Shown piece by piece: positions 52,477-61,861 of a stretch of DNA of 64,000 bases. The translations under genes and the position numbers were made by a program. The stretch lies in assembly GCF_004799345.1 (NCBI RefSeq), contig NZ_SSMC01000001.1, positions 558,001-622,000 on the forward strand, in the 5' to 3' direction. The stretch is from Robertkochia marina (GTDB taxonomy: Bacteria; Bacteroidota; Bacteroidia; Flavobacteriales; Flavobacteriaceae). Under the pieces are notes generated by a model. The model searched no databases. It saw only the letters and a list, made by a program, of their open reading frames with translations, and was not told where the DNA came from. How positions within the stretch are numbered: the first letter of the stretch is position 1; the number at the start of each line of letters is the position of its first letter.

Positions 52477-53154
52477 TTATTTTTTCGGCTTCCCGCCTAC
52501 AACGAGGACGATCTCGCCTTTGGGTGGTTTCTTTTCATAGTGGGCCAACACTTCTTCGGCCGTGCCTCTGAAAGTTTCTTCGTGCAACTTGGTCAGTTCC
52601 CGGGAAAGGCTCACCGGGCGATCGGCTCCAAAATACTCCACCAGGTCGCGGAGGGTTTTCAGGATCTTATGGGGAGATTCGTAAAACACCATGGTGCGTG
52701 TTTCCTCAGCCAGTTGTTTCAATCGGGTTTGACGCCCTTTTTTAACCGGAAGAAATCCTTCAAAAACGAAGCGATCATTAGGTAAACCGCTATTGACCAG
52801 GGCAGGTACAAAGGCTGTAGGTCCGGGAAGGCATTCCACCTCGATCCCCGCCTCCACACAGGCACGGGTAAGCAAAAAACCGGGATCGGAAATAGCGGGT
52901 GTCCCGGCATCACTGATCAGGGCCACCGCCTCCCCGGCGGCAATGCGTTTTACCACCCCCTCTACAGTTTGATGCTCGTTGTGCATATGATGACTCTGCA
53001 TGGGGGTATTTACCCCCAAATGCTGGAGTAACTTTAAACTGGTGCGGGTGTCTTCTGCAAGGATCAGGTCTGCTTCCTTCAACACCCGGATAGCCCGGAG
53101 CGTAATATCTTCAAGATTCCCTATGGGAGTGGGTACTATATATAATTTAGACAT
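52477..53154 (-). CDS. rsmI: 16S rRNA (cytidine1402-2'-O)-methyltransferase
   Basis: A 225-residue tetrapyrrole-methylase-fold enzyme that methylates C1402 of 16S rRNA. MSKLYIVPTPIGNLEDITLRAIRVL, AEDTRTSLKLLQHL, ALISDAGTPAISDPG and CLPGPTAFVPALVNSGLP are the RsmI hallmarks in order. It lacks the C-terminal extension of E. coli RsmI, as is usual for shorter homologues, and ends GKPKK. It lies 63 bp downstream of a flavobacterial conserved gene, beyond that gene's terminator. Confidence 0.95.
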   Translation of the reverse strand: MSKLYIVPTPIGNLEDITLRAIRVLKEADLILAEDTRTSLKLLQHLGVNTPMQSHHMHNEHQTVEGVVKRIAAGEAVALISDAGTPAISDPGFLLTRACVEAGIEVECLPGPTAFVPALVNSGLPNDRFVFEGFLPVKKGRQTRLKQLAEETRTMVFYESPHKILKTLRDLVEYFGADRPVSLSRELTKLHEETFRGTAEEVLAHYEKKPPKGEIVLVVGGKPKK

Positions 53155-53165
53155 ATCCTAAAATT

Positions 53166-53192
53166 AAAAAAGCCGCAGTAAATAACCGCGGC
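53166..53192 (-). terminator. Rho-independent terminator of the 235-residue gene
   Basis: On the minus strand GCCGC and GCGGC enclose GGTTATTTACT, followed by six T. It separates this gene from rsmI. Confidence 0.7.
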
Positions 53193-53217
53193 GCTTTCTA
53201 TAAATTCATTTACAGGC

Positions 53218-53925
53218 TCAGGCAAAACGGGCTTCCAGGATCTTGATAAGGCGGGCCTCATAGATCTCCTGTCCTTCCCAGTTATTATAATCCGGCTTGA
53301 CCATCTCGTTCAAAAAGCTATAGGCTTCTTCAAACGAACCCTTGGTGTTCAACTGAGAAATGACCCTGGCGTAATCCTCGTCGCTTCCGTTAAACAAATA
53401 CTTTATAAAGGAGATCTTATCGTTCAAACCGATACTGAGTCCGCCTTTACTTTTACTCCTGGTTTCCACAGCAGGAGCAGGCATTTTGGTCTGCACCTTT
53501 TCTTTTACGTCAAGATCGGCTGTAATGATCTCCTTATCGCGCTTTACAAAATCGGGCTCTACCCCAAATCCTGCCAGGATATCTTCCAGCGATTCCGGAT
53601 CCGGCATCTCTTTGACCATATCCCTGATGGTCTGCATCCCGGGAGTCATCAGATCATCTTCATGTTCATGCGGGTTGGTCTCCGGCACATTAGAATTGCC
53701 GCGAAGCACACTTCCGGCCAGCGTCTCAAAACGTTCAGCGATCTCATTTCGGATCTCCACCTGTTTACTTGGCTGTATATGTGTTTCCAGGAAACTCAAT
53801 AAGGTAAGATTCTCATAGGCCAGGCGGGCCTCCCGTTTAAGGTCTTCGATATCTTCCTTACCCTGCATATTAAGAATGCGATGGGCGATCTTTACCAGTT
53901 CGCTTTCGATTTTCTTTTTCATCAA
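53218..53925 (-). CDS. Conserved protein of unknown function
   Basis: A 235-residue acidic soluble protein with no signal peptide or membrane span. It has an N-terminal helical part (KIESELVKIAHRILNMQGKEDIEDLKREARLAYENLT), a linker of low complexity with several Pro/Glu/Asp, and a C-terminal domain (LNDKISFIKYLFNGSDEDYARVISQLNTKGSFEEAYSF is its core, here abbreviated) that looks the best conserved. I do not recognise a family and offer no function. It is single-gene, with its own terminator, divergent from tdk. Confidence 0.6.
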   Translation of the reverse strand: MMKKKIESELVKIAHRILNMQGKEDIEDLKREARLAYENLTLLSFLETHIQPSKQVEIRNEIAERFETLAGSVLRGNSNVPETNPHEHEDDLMTPGMQTIRDMVKEMPDPESLEDILAGFGVEPDFVKRDKEIITADLDVKEKVQTKMPAPAVETRSKSKGGLSIGLNDKISFIKYLFNGSDEDYARVISQLNTKGSFEEAYSFLNEMVKPDYNNWEGQEIYEARLIKILEARFA

Positions 53926-54187
53926 TATTGCTTTTTGATCAGCCCGGGAGGGCCTTTCTAATTATGGTTTTCAAAACTATTGGAAAAGGTAAAAAATATT
54001 TTCATAAAACCATTTTATTTCGGTTAAGCTTCCTGTTAAATCTTTACCAACTTACTACCAACTACTCATGCCGTTACAGGTCTCCTAAAATTTAAATGAT
54101 ACCCGATCTCTCAGCAAATAATTCATTAAGTTTGCTCCTAATAGGAGAACGTATTATTTCTCTGAATCTTATAAGGCTTACACTACC

Positions 54188-54838
54188 ATGTTTCTCGAGA
54201 ATACTGTTAACCATAAAGAACAATTTGGATGGATCGAAGTGATATGCGGGTCTATGTTCTCAGGCAAGACCGAAGAGCTAATTCGTCGGTTGAAAAGGGC
54301 GCAGTTCGCAAAACAGCGGGTCGAGATCTTTAAACCTGCTATCGATGTGCGCTATGACGATGACCTGGTCGTATCACATGATGCCAACGAGATACGTTCC
54401 ACCCCGGTACCGGCAGCCACTAATATCAGGCTCCTGGCCGATGGGTGCGATGTGATCGGTATTGATGAAGCCCAGTTCTTTGACGATGAGATCGTTTCTG
54501 TGTGTAACGACCTGGCTAATAAAGGGGTTCGGGTGATCGTTGCAGGACTCGACATGGACTTTAAAGGAAATCCTTTCGGGCCTATGCCTGCCCTGATGGC
54601 CACTGCCGAATATGTGACCAAGGTGCATGCCGTGTGTACCCGCACCGGAAATCTTGCCAATTACAGCTTTAGAAAATCAAACGACGACCAACTGGTTATG
54701 CTGGGAGAAACTGCAGAGTACGAACCTCTGAGCCGTGCCGCCTATTACAAGGCCATGCTCGAGGAGAAGGTCAAAAAAATGGAGGTAGCATCTCCCGAAA
54801 GCCTTTCTGATAAATCTTCAGGCAAGACCCATGAGTAA
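54188..54838 (+). CDS. tdk: Thymidine kinase (type II), zinc cysteines partly missing
   Basis: A 216-residue cytosolic enzyme phosphorylating thymidine for salvage. The P-loop is [14 protein letters not shown] (21-34), the metal-binding Asp sits in [11 protein letters not shown], and [17 protein letters not shown] matches the lasso loop region, but its usual CxxCG has only one Cys and the second Cys pair near the C-terminus is absent, so the structural zinc site appears lost. A TAAGTTTG -7 box lies at 54127-54134. It overlaps alr by 8 bp (ATGAGTAA). Confidence 0.93.
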   Translation: MFLENTVNHKEQFGWIEVICGSMFSGKTEELIRRLKRAQFAKQRVEIFKPAIDVRYDDDLVVSHDANEIRSTPVPAATNIRLLADGCDVIGIDEAQFFDDEIVSVCNDLANKGVRVIVAGLDMDFKGNPFGPMPALMATAEYVTKVHAVCTRTGNLANYSFRKSNDDQLVMLGETAEYEPLSRAAYYKAMLEEKVKKMEVASPESLSDKSSGKTHE

Positions 54839-55940
54839 AGTTAGAGAAACCGTCCTGGAGATCAACCTGGAGGCGTTGGAGGCTAATTACCGCTACCTGA
54901 GATCAAAACTCAGGAACAACACCAAATTCCTGGCCGTTGTAAAAGCCTATGCCTATGGCAGCGACCCTTGTGAGGTAGCCTTAAAACTGGAGCAAATCGG
55001 AGCTGATTACTTTGCCGTAGCCTACACCACCGAAGGTATGGCACTGCGTAAAGCCGGGGTAACAAAACCCATCCTGGTGCTCCACCCCCTTCCCGTACAT
55101 TTTGAAGAACTGATAGAATATTGCCTGGAACCCGCCTTATACAATTTGAAGGTGTTAAAGGAATTCCTGGAAGCCGCAGAAAACAAAAAGGTTAAAGATT
55201 ACCCGGTACACCTGAAGTTTAACACCGGACTTAACAGACTCGGGTTTTGGGAAAATGATACCGACAGTATACTTAACGTTATCAGATCGTCTGAAGCGTT
55301 AAAGATCACCTCCATGTTCTCACACCTGGCTGCATCTGAAGATCACAACGAAAAAGAATTCAGTCTTGAGCAGATAGCTCGTTTTGAAAAAATTGCCGGG
55401 GTCATGGCAAGCGGCCTGGGGTATCAACCAATGAGGCACATGCTCAACACCTCAGGTATTTTAAATTATGCAGACCGTGCCCAGTTTGAAATGGTGAGAA
55501 GCGGGATCGGACTCTACGGTTTCGGGAATGAAGAAAAGTACGATAAGCAACTTCAGCCGGTAGTCGCCTTAAAGAGTGTCATCTCCCAGATCCATATGAT
55601 CGAACCGGGAGAGTCGGTGGGCTATAACCGGAAATTTACAGCCGATGGCTATACCAAAACCGCTACCATTCCCTTGGGGCATGCCGATGGCATCGGACGC
55701 ATCTATGGGAACAAAAAAGGATTCCTGACCGTTAACGGACAAAAAGCACCAATTATTGGGAATGTCTGCATGGATATGCTGATGATCGATATTACCGGGA
55801 TCGAATGCAAGGAAGGAGACGAAGTGGTGGTTTTTGGCAAGAACCCGACTGCTGCAACCTTCGCGGCTACCGGGGGCACCATTTCCTATGAACTGATCAC
55901 CGCCATTTCACAGCGAGTAAAACGCACCTTCATAAAGTGA
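54831..55940 (+). CDS. alr: Alanine racemase
   Basis: A 369-residue PLP enzyme making D-alanine for peptidoglycan. The PLP lysine is Lys38 in [13 protein letters not shown]; the catalytic tyrosine lies in [11 protein letters not shown] (about 264); [10 protein letters not shown] and [13 protein letters not shown] complete the fold. In many Bacteroidota Alr is fused to MurF; here it is a free domain of normal length. It starts within the last codons of tdk, so translation of the pair is coupled. Confidence 0.95.
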   Translation: MSKVRETVLEINLEALEANYRYLRSKLRNNTKFLAVVKAYAYGSDPCEVALKLEQIGADYFAVAYTTEGMALRKAGVTKPILVLHPLPVHFEELIEYCLEPALYNLKVLKEFLEAAENKKVKDYPVHLKFNTGLNRLGFWENDTDSILNVIRSSEALKITSMFSHLAASEDHNEKEFSLEQIARFEKIAGVMASGLGYQPMRHMLNTSGILNYADRAQFEMVRSGIGLYGFGNEEKYDKQLQPVVALKSVISQIHMIEPGESVGYNRKFTADGYTKTATIPLGHADGIGRIYGNKKGFLTVNGQKAPIIGNVCMDMLMIDITGIECKEGDEVVVFGKNPTAATFAATGGTISYELITAISQRVKRTFIK

Positions 55941-56003
55941 TCGTTCACAGTGATTTAGTTGGGAATTTTTCTTACATTAGAAATATCAACTAAACACTAT
56001 ACT

Positions 56004-56420
56004 ATGGGATTCCTTTCAGATTTTAAAAAGTTTCTCCTCAAAGGAGATATCATCAACCTGGCTACGGCAGTGATCGTGGGCGGGGCTTTCGGAAAGATCG
56101 TTGCTTCTTTTACCAACGACATTCTTATGCCTCCAATAGGGCTTTTGCTGGGGGGCGTGGATTTCGCAGAACTGAAGCTCATCCTGAAAGAAGCGGTACT
56201 CGAAAACGGAGAGGTGGTAGCAGAGGCTGTATCCATCAATTATGGAAACTTTATCCAAATGGTGATCGATTTTATCATCATTGGATTCTGTATCTTTGCA
56301 GTATTAAAGGCGTATGAGCGGACTAAGAAAAAGGAGGTTGCTCCTGCAGCACCAAAAGGTCCGACCCAGGAAGAATTGCTTATGGAGATACGCGACGAAT
56401 TGAAAAAACAGAATTCATAA
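56004..56420 (+). CDS. mscL: Large-conductance mechanosensitive channel
   Basis: A 138-residue inner-membrane channel that opens under osmotic downshock. MGFLSDFKKFLLKGDIINLATAVIVGGAFGKIVASFTNDILMPPIGLLLGGVDF follows the family almost position by position: N-terminal amphipathic helix, pore helix TM1 with GGAFGK, MPPIGLLLGG loop. TM2 is FIQMVIDFIIIGFCIFAVLKA and the C-terminal bundle ends IRDELKKQ. The ATG at 56004 is the family start. It is 63 bp after alr and closed by a terminator. Confidence 0.95.
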   Translation: MGFLSDFKKFLLKGDIINLATAVIVGGAFGKIVASFTNDILMPPIGLLLGGVDFAELKLILKEAVLENGEVVAEAVSINYGNFIQMVIDFIIIGFCIFAVLKAYERTKKKEVAPAAPKGPTQEELLMEIRDELKKQNS

Positions 56421-56468
56421 TACATCCCGACAGATCGGGACAGACCGCTGCACAAGCATGTTTAATTA

Positions 56469-56497
56469 AACCACCTCGAGAGAGGTGGTTCTTTTTT
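56469..56497 (+). terminator. Rho-independent terminator of mscL
   Basis: AACCACCTC / GAGGTGGTT with GAGA loop, then CTTTTTT. Confidence 0.88.
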
Positions 56498-56610
56498 GTT
56501 ATGCGGTTATGCGGTTATGGAAATAAGTAAGATTAAGCTGAAAAGCTAATTTTGAAATTAAAATATACCCCCTCCTTTTGTCACGAACATTAATTTGAAA
56601 CTCGTAATAT

Positions 56611-56661
56611 CCCTCCCCTTATTTAAAGGGGAGGTGGTTTTGCAGAGCAAAACCGGAGGGG
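56611..56661. repeat. Two-hairpin intergenic element, family III, copy C
   Basis: CCTCCCC / GGGGAGG hairpin, then GGTTTTG-CAGAG-CAAAACC, then GGAGGGG. Relative to the copy at 7107 the outer stem has lost one T/A pair on both sides, so pairing is kept. A further hairpin GTCTCCCGC / GCGGGAGAC follows at 56675-56697. Confidence 0.65.
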
Positions 56662-56706
56662 TCTAAGGAGGGGTGTCTCCCGCTTTCAGCGGGAGACAGG
56701 GTGGTT

Positions 56707-57693
56707 TTAAACTAAGTTATTCTCTACCAAATACTCTGCGATCTGAACGGCGTTGGTGGCGGCTCCTTTTCGCAGGTTATCAGCCACGATCCACATGTTC
56801 AGGGTATTCGGGCGGGATTCATCTCTTCTGATGCGTCCTACGAAAACCTCGTTCTTCCCTTCGGCAAAGGCCGGCATCGGGTAGGTATTGGTATCCGGGT
56901 TGTCCTGTACCGTAATTCCGGGGGTCTCATTAAGAATGCCGCGAACCTCGTTTAACTTAAAGTCGTTGGCAAATTCAATATTCACCGACTCACTGTGTCC
57001 ACCCACCACAGGGATACGCACTGCGGTAGCTGTTACAGCTATATTCTTATCTACGATCTTCTGGGTCTCACGAACCAGTTTCATCTCTTCTTTGGTATAC
57101 CCGTTCTCTTCGAAAACATCGCAATGCGGAAGGGCATTTCGGTGGATAGGGTACGGATAGGCCATCTCTTCCTTTACACCGGCATATTCATTTTCAAGCT
57201 GCCTTACCGCCTTCACTCCCGTCCCGGTAATACTTTGATAGGTAGATACAATAACTCTGTTCACCCCGTATTTTTTGTGCAGGGGGGCCAGGGCCATGAC
57301 CATTTGTATGGTAGAGCAGTTCGGATTGGCAATGATCTTATCGTTGGCGGTTAACTGATCGGCATTGATCTCCGGCACGACCAGCTTTTTGGTCGGATCC
57401 ATTCTCCATGCAGATGAATTATCGATCACCGTGGTACCTGCCTCGGCAAATCGCGGAGCCCACTCCAGAGAGGTGTCTCCTCCTGCAGAGAATAACGCAA
57501 TATCCGGACGGGCGGCAACAGCATCTTCCAGGCCGATCACCTTATATGCCTTACCATTAAATTCGATCTCTTTTCCAACAGATCGCTCTGAAGCGACCGG
57601 GATCAGTTCGCTCACAGGAAAACGGCGTTCTGCCAATACCTTAAGCATTACCTGGCCAACCATTCCGGTGGCACCAACAACTGCTACTTTCAT
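56707..57693 (-). CDS. asd: Aspartate-semialdehyde dehydrogenase
   Basis: A 328-residue NADP enzyme of the lysine/threonine/methionine branch. MKVAVVGATGMVGQVML is the cofactor loop, IANPNCSTIQMVMAL carries the catalytic Cys (about 129), and VVGGHSESVNIE the catalytic His; SITGTGVKAVRQLENE is typical of the Gram-positive/Bacteroidota clade. It has a consensus promoter (57746-57717) and an inverted repeat covering the transcription start region. Confidence 0.96.
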   Translation of the reverse strand: MKVAVVGATGMVGQVMLKVLAERRFPVSELIPVASERSVGKEIEFNGKAYKVIGLEDAVAARPDIALFSAGGDTSLEWAPRFAEAGTTVIDNSSAWRMDPTKKLVVPEINADQLTANDKIIANPNCSTIQMVMALAPLHKKYGVNRVIVSTYQSITGTGVKAVRQLENEYAGVKEEMAYPYPIHRNALPHCDVFEENGYTKEEMKLVRETQKIVDKNIAVTATAVRIPVVGGHSESVNIEFANDFKLNEVRGILNETPGITVQDNPDTNTYPMPAFAEGKNEVFVGRIRRDESRPNTLNMWIVADNLRKGAATNAVQIAEYLVENNLV

Positions 57694-57699
57694 AATTTG

Positions 57700-57715
57700 G
57701 GTTCAAAATTGAACC
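57700..57715. promoter_or_regulatory. Inverted repeat at the asd start site
   Basis: GGTTCAA-AA-TTGAACC lies between the -7 box and the asd start codon, at the expected transcription start. It could be an operator or a short leader hairpin. Confidence 0.45.
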
Positions 57716-57716
57716 G

Positions 57717-57746
57717 CAAATGTAGGATATTCCCCTTTGATAACAA
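57717..57746 (-). promoter_or_regulatory. Consensus promoter of asd
   Basis: Minus strand TTG at 57746-57744, 19-bp spacer, TACATTTG at 57724-57717: a perfect flavobacterial promoter, predicting a leader of about 20 nt. Confidence 0.8.
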
Positions 57747-57866
57747 GCACCCAATTAGATATTTATAAAATAATAACAAATTGTTTGTTTTGTAACTCCG
57801 GAGGTGTTGTTTTTATGACTTTCTTAAAAGAAGACGCCTTCCGATCACGCTTACAGCGTGACTCCC

Positions 57867-57950
57867 TCGCGCCGGCTGGCTCCATTACTCCTTCGCAAAA
57901 ACTTCATCCCTCTCCACAAGAAATCCAATTTCAGCGGTCTCGCAAAGACG
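57867..57950 (+). repeat. Dispersed intergenic repeat, family I, copy C
   Basis: Starts CGCGCCGGCTGGCTC as in copy A (one base different), then differs inside, and ends with the CTCCACAAGAAATC...CGCAAAGACG module that also occurs at 22002-22041. Confidence 0.55.
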
Positions 57951-58119
57951 ACTCAATCCATAATTAATGCCCCCCTCCTCGTAACTTCGTAACCCTGCCT
58001 GGCGGCAGGCAGGCTCGTACCTCCGTAACTCCACATCCCTATATCCCCACATCCCTATATCCCTCAATTAACTCTTTCCTAACATACTTTTCTTTATTTT
58101 TAGTCAAAAATTGAAACAC

Positions 58120-60279
58120 ATGACCCAACGCATCAGCATTTTTGCCGGAGCTTTACTAGCTTTGGCCTCCTGTAAACAAGAATCAAACACCGACATGGCT
58201 TTGAACTACCCTGAAACCAAAAAGGTAGATACGCTCAACACCTACTTTGGCACTGAAGTAAAAGACCCCTACCGATGGCTGGAAGATGATATGTCTGAAG
58301 AAACAGCCCAATGGGTAAAAGCCCAGAATAAGGTAACCTTCGGGTACCTGGAAAACATTCCTTACAGACAACAATTGGAAACCCGATTAAAAGATCTTTG
58401 GAATTACGAAAAGGTAGGCGCTCCGTTTATCGAAGGAGATTACACCTATTACAGCAAGAACAACGGACTGCAGAATCAATACGTGTATTACCGCAAGAAA
58501 ACAGGTGAAGACAAGGAAGAAGTCTTCCTGGACCCCAACACTTTTTCTGAAGACGGTACTACAACCCTTTCTGCTCTCAGCTTTTCGAAAAGCGGAAAGA
58601 AAGCGGCCTATGCCATCTCTGAAGGCGGTAGTGACTGGCGTAAGGTCATCGTGATCGATGCAGAATCCCGCGAGGTCGTTGAAGACACCTTAAATGACAT
58701 CAAGTTTAGTGGTATTTCATGGAAGGGCGATGAAGGTTTCTTCTATTCCAGCTATGACAAACCTGAAGGAAGTGAACTTTCTGCCAAGACCGATCAACAC
58801 AAGCTTTACTACCATAAATTAGGAACCCCACAGCAAGAAGACGAACTCATCTTTGGTGGTAAAGAAGAAGAAAAGCATCGTTATGTAGGTGGCCGTGTAA
58901 CCGAAGATAACAATTACCTGCTCATCTCAGCATCGGTATCTACCAACGGGAACAAGCTTTTCTTAATAGACCTTAATAACAAAGAAGGTGGGCTAAAGAC
59001 GATCATTGGAAATACCGACACCAATACCTATGTTCTCACCAATGAAGGAAGCACCCTTTACCTGGTAACCGATATGGATGCCCCTAACCAAAAAGTGGTG
59101 AAAACAGATGCTTCTGACCCTTCTCCTGCAACCTGGGAAGATTTTATTGCTGAAACCGACCATGTTTTGTCTGCAAGCACAGGAGGCGGATATTTCTTTG
59201 CAGAGTATATGGTTGACGCCATTTCAAAGGTAACCCAATATGACTACGATGGTAAAGAAGTAAGAACCGTTGAACTTCCCGGCATAGGAAGCATAGGCCG
59301 TATCGGAGGAAAGAAAGAAGCTAAAGAGCTTTATTACTCCTTCACCAATTACAAAACACCCGGTAGCATCTATAAGTTCAACCCTGAAGACGGCACATCT
59401 GAAGTGTACTTCAGTCCTGAGATCAGCTTTAATCCTGATGATTACGAATCAGAGCAGGTCTTTTACGAATCAAAAGACGGCACCAAGGTTCCGATGATCA
59501 TCACCTATAAAAAAGGCATCGAGAAAAACGGAAAGAATCCGACCATGTTGTACGGGTACGGAGGATTTAACGTCAGCCTGACACCTTCTTTCAGCATCGC
59601 TATGGCCGTTTGGCTGGAGCAAGGAGGTATCTATGCTGTTCCCAACCTTCGTGGAGGTGGAGAGTATGGAAAAGAGTGGCATGATGCCGGCACCAAAATG
59701 CAAAAACAAAATGTATTTGACGATTTCATCGCAGCGGGAGAATACCTGATCGATCAAGGTTACACTTCGCCGGAGCACCTGGCGCTGAGAGGTGGATCTA
59801 ACGGTGGATTGCTGGTAGGTGCAGTGATGACCCAACGTCCGGACCTTATGAAGGTAGCTTTACCTGCTGTAGGTGTTATGGATATGTTGCGTTACCATAC
59901 ATTCACTGCCGGTGCAGGTTGGGCCTATGATTATGGTACAGCCGAAGACAACAAGGAGATGTTCGAATACCTGAAAGGCTATTCGCCTGTACACAATGTA
60001 AAAGATGGCATTATGTACCCGGCCACCCTGGTAACTACCGGCGACCATGACGATCGGGTGGTACCGGCCCACAGTTTTAAATTTGCAGCTGAACTGCAGG
60101 AAAAACAGGCCGGAAATAATCCGACGCTGATCCGCATCGAAACCAAAGCGGGTCATGGCTCAGGAGGTACCGACAAGACCATAGAGTTGTATGCTGATAT
60201 CTTCAGTTTCTCCTTCTATAATATGGGCTTTGAGGAGCTGCCCAATCAAGCGGCTCTTAAAGACCCGATCAAAGGATAA
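58120..60279 (+). CDS. Prolyl oligopeptidase (S9A) lipoprotein
   Basis: A 719-residue protein from MTQRISIF with a lipoprotein signal ending LALASC. A seven-bladed propeller ([27 protein letters not shown] at its start) precedes an alpha/beta hydrolase domain: [13 protein letters not shown] holds the nucleophile Ser (about 561), [11 protein letters not shown] the Asp (about 643) and KAGHGSGG the His (about 678). It cleaves short proline-containing peptides; the lipobox puts it in the periplasm or outer membrane rather than the cytosol. Confidence 0.94.
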   Translation: MTQRISIFAGALLALASCKQESNTDMALNYPETKKVDTLNTYFGTEVKDPYRWLEDDMSEETAQWVKAQNKVTFGYLENIPYRQQLETRLKDLWNYEKVGAPFIEGDYTYYSKNNGLQNQYVYYRKKTGEDKEEVFLDPNTFSEDGTTTLSALSFSKSGKKAAYAISEGGSDWRKVIVIDAESREVVEDTLNDIKFSGISWKGDEGFFYSSYDKPEGSELSAKTDQHKLYYHKLGTPQQEDELIFGGKEEEKHRYVGGRVTEDNNYLLISASVSTNGNKLFLIDLNNKEGGLKTIIGNTDTNTYVLTNEGSTLYLVTDMDAPNQKVVKTDASDPSPATWEDFIAETDHVLSASTGGGYFFAEYMVDAISKVTQYDYDGKEVRTVELPGIGSIGRIGGKKEAKELYYSFTNYKTPGSIYKFNPEDGTSEVYFSPEISFNPDDYESEQVFYESKDGTKVPMIITYKKGIEKNGKNPTMLYGYGGFNVSLTPSFSIAMAVWLEQGGIYAVPNLRGGGEYGKEWHDAGTKMQKQNVFDDFIAAGEYLIDQGYTSPEHLALRGGSNGGLLVGAVMTQRPDLMKVALPAVGVMDMLRYHTFTAGAGWAYDYGTAEDNKEMFEYLKGYSPVHNVKDGIMYPATLVTTGDHDDRVVPAHSFKFAAELQEKQAGNNPTLIRIETKAGHGSGGTDKTIELYADIFSFSFYNMGFEELPNQAALKDPIKG

Positions 60280-60300
60280 TATCTGAGAACCATCTCACCT

Positions 60301-60333
60301 AAGACCCCGGGCTGCAGTCCCGGGGTCTTTTTG
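60301..60333 (+). terminator. Rho-independent terminator after the prolyl oligopeptidase gene
   Basis: AAGACCCCGGG / CCCGGGGTCTT, an 11-bp GC-rich stem with a 7-nt loop, then TTTTTGTTTT. Confidence 0.9.
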
Positions 60334-60374
60334 TTTTGTAGTATCTTAGCGCACGACAACAAGATCTATCTACA

Positions 60375-61343
60375 ATGCTGCTGGTTAAGAATCTATCATT
60401 CGCCTACAAGGAGAAAAAGGTGCTCCATAACATAAACTTCACCCTGGAACCCGGCGAGCAACTCTCTGTTATCGGAGAAAGCGGCTCCGGAAAAAGTACC
60501 TTATTAAAGACTGTTTACGGACTTTTACAACCGGCAACCGGCACCATCTTCTGGAAAGGCAAGAAATTACTGGGTCCTGATTACAACCTGGTACCGGGGG
60601 AGGATTTTATAAAATACCAGGCCCAGGATTACGACCTGATGGCACCCCTGACAGTGGCTGAAAATGTCGGGAAATTTCTATCCAACTTCTACCCCCGAAA
60701 AAAACAACAACGCATTGCCGAATTACTGGAGCTGGTAGGTATGAGCGACTTTGCCCAACGCAGGCCTGATGAACTCAGCGGGGGGCAGCAACAGCGCGTA
60801 GCCCTTGCGAGGGTATTGGCAAGAGAACCTGAGCTGCTGCTCCTTGACGAGCCCTTCAGCAATATTGATAATTTTAAGAAAAGTGCTTTACGCAGAGAGT
60901 TGTTTAAATACCTGAAGCAGCAAGGTATTGCCTCAATAGTAGCCACTCACGAAAATGCAGACAGTCTTTCCTTTTCAGACCACACCCTGGTCATGAAAAA
61001 TGGAAAGATCGTTCACCGGGGTCACCCTTCCATCTTATACCAAAAGCCAAAAACCAAATATGTAGCCCGTTTATTCGGGGAGGTTAATCAACTGCCCCTC
61101 TCCTGGTTTGAAGAAGACAAAAAGGGGCTTGTGCTCGTATATCCACACGAGCTGATACCCGACGCTGACGGCCATATCATTGCCATTGTTTCAGACAGTT
61201 ATTTTGAAGGACATTCCTATTTGAATAAGGCAAGGGTGGGAAGACGTAATATCTTTTTCAGGAGCGAGAAAGGTATTCCTAATGAATTTGCCGTAAACCT
61301 TCGCTTAAAGAACGGCGTGCTGGAAACCCGGCTCAACGAATAG
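60375..61343 (+). CDS. Orphan ABC transporter ATP-binding protein
   Basis: A 322-residue ATPase. Walker A is GESGSGKST (34-42), the Q-loop lies in KYQAQDYDLM, the signature is LSGGQQQRVALARVLA, Walker B LLLLDEPFSN and the H-loop VATHE. After residue 225 comes a 95-residue extension (YVARLFGEVNQLP..., strand-rich) like the TOBE region of importer ATPases such as those for iron, sulfate or polyamines. No permease or binding protein gene is adjacent, so the partner is elsewhere. It converges with the next gene with an 11-bp overlap. Confidence 0.88.
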   Translation: MLLVKNLSFAYKEKKVLHNINFTLEPGEQLSVIGESGSGKSTLLKTVYGLLQPATGTIFWKGKKLLGPDYNLVPGEDFIKYQAQDYDLMAPLTVAENVGKFLSNFYPRKKQQRIAELLELVGMSDFAQRRPDELSGGQQQRVALARVLAREPELLLLDEPFSNIDNFKKSALRRELFKYLKQQGIASIVATHENADSLSFSDHTLVMKNGKIVHRGHPSILYQKPKTKYVARLFGEVNQLPLSWFEEDKKGLVLVYPHELIPDADGHIIAIVSDSYFEGHSYLNKARVGRRNIFFRSEKGIPNEFAVNLRLKNGVLETRLNE

Positions 61344-61803
61344 CTTTTATGGTTTGTGCAACACCATTAAAAAGGATCTGCTCACCTGCAGCTTTTCCTT
61401 TTAAAACACCCCCTATCGGAGAAGCTGACGACACCACTGCCACAGGGGTTTCGCCTACCTTAACCATCCCAAGGGAAACTGCCAGAAAATAGAGCCCCTT
61501 GTCGGTCTCAACAAGAGTCCCGGGGGTTACCGTACCCCTGTTTTTTGCATCGTTAAAGGCCAACCTCCTGAAACTGTTTAATTCGTCTTCGGCAATTTTA
61601 AGACGAGCAGACAGGCGTTCCATTTCCAGCTGCACCATGGCCCTTCCGGTCTCGTGCTTATCGCCGGCTGAACTCTTCGATTCACTTTCCAATGAGATCT
61701 TCAACGCCGCCAGCTGGGTGCGGTAATTGGCACATGAACTTTCGAGTTTTTCCCCGCAAAGGGTTATCACTCGCTCCTTTATGTTAGTGAGGTAGGTAGT
61801 CAT
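61333..61803 (-). CDS. GreA/GreB C-terminal-like protein
   Basis: A 156-residue protein from MTTYLTNIKERV. An N-terminal coiled-coil (residues 20-75, LAALKISLESESKSSAGDKHETGRAM...) is followed by a GreA/B C-terminal-like domain: GTLVETDKGLYFLAVSLG, and VVSSASPIGGVLKGKAAGE matches the SPIGxALLGK motif of Gre factors. The Gre acidic tip at the coiled-coil end is replaced by KSSAGDKHE, so it may bind RNA polymerase without transcript-cleavage activity. Homologues are often misnamed 3-oxoacyl-ACP synthase. Confidence 0.8.
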   Translation of the reverse strand: MTTYLTNIKERVITLCGEKLESSCANYRTQLAALKISLESESKSSAGDKHETGRAMVQLEMERLSARLKIAEDELNSFRRLAFNDAKNRGTVTPGTLVETDKGLYFLAVSLGMVKVGETPVAVVSSASPIGGVLKGKAAGEQILFNGVAQTIKAIR

Positions 61804-61810
61804 AGTACTA

Positions 61811-61840
61811 AAATAAAAAAAGCCATCAAATGATGGCTTT
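61811..61840 (-). terminator. Rho-independent terminator of the lipocalin-like lipoprotein gene
   Basis: Minus strand AAAGCCATCA / TGATGGCTTT with a TT loop followed by a T-rich run (TTTTTTATTT). Confidence 0.82.
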
Positions 61841-61861
61841 ATAAGTTTCAGGCAGCAAAAT

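Larger units (their letters stand above)
57694..58119. other. Intergenic region between asd and the prolyl oligopeptidase gene
   Basis: No gene is supported. It carries the asd promoter, a family I repeat (57867-57950), a CCTGCCTG / CAGGCAGG hairpin near 57994-58013 and a repeated CACATCCCTATATCCC phrase at about 58032-58064. Confidence 0.5.
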
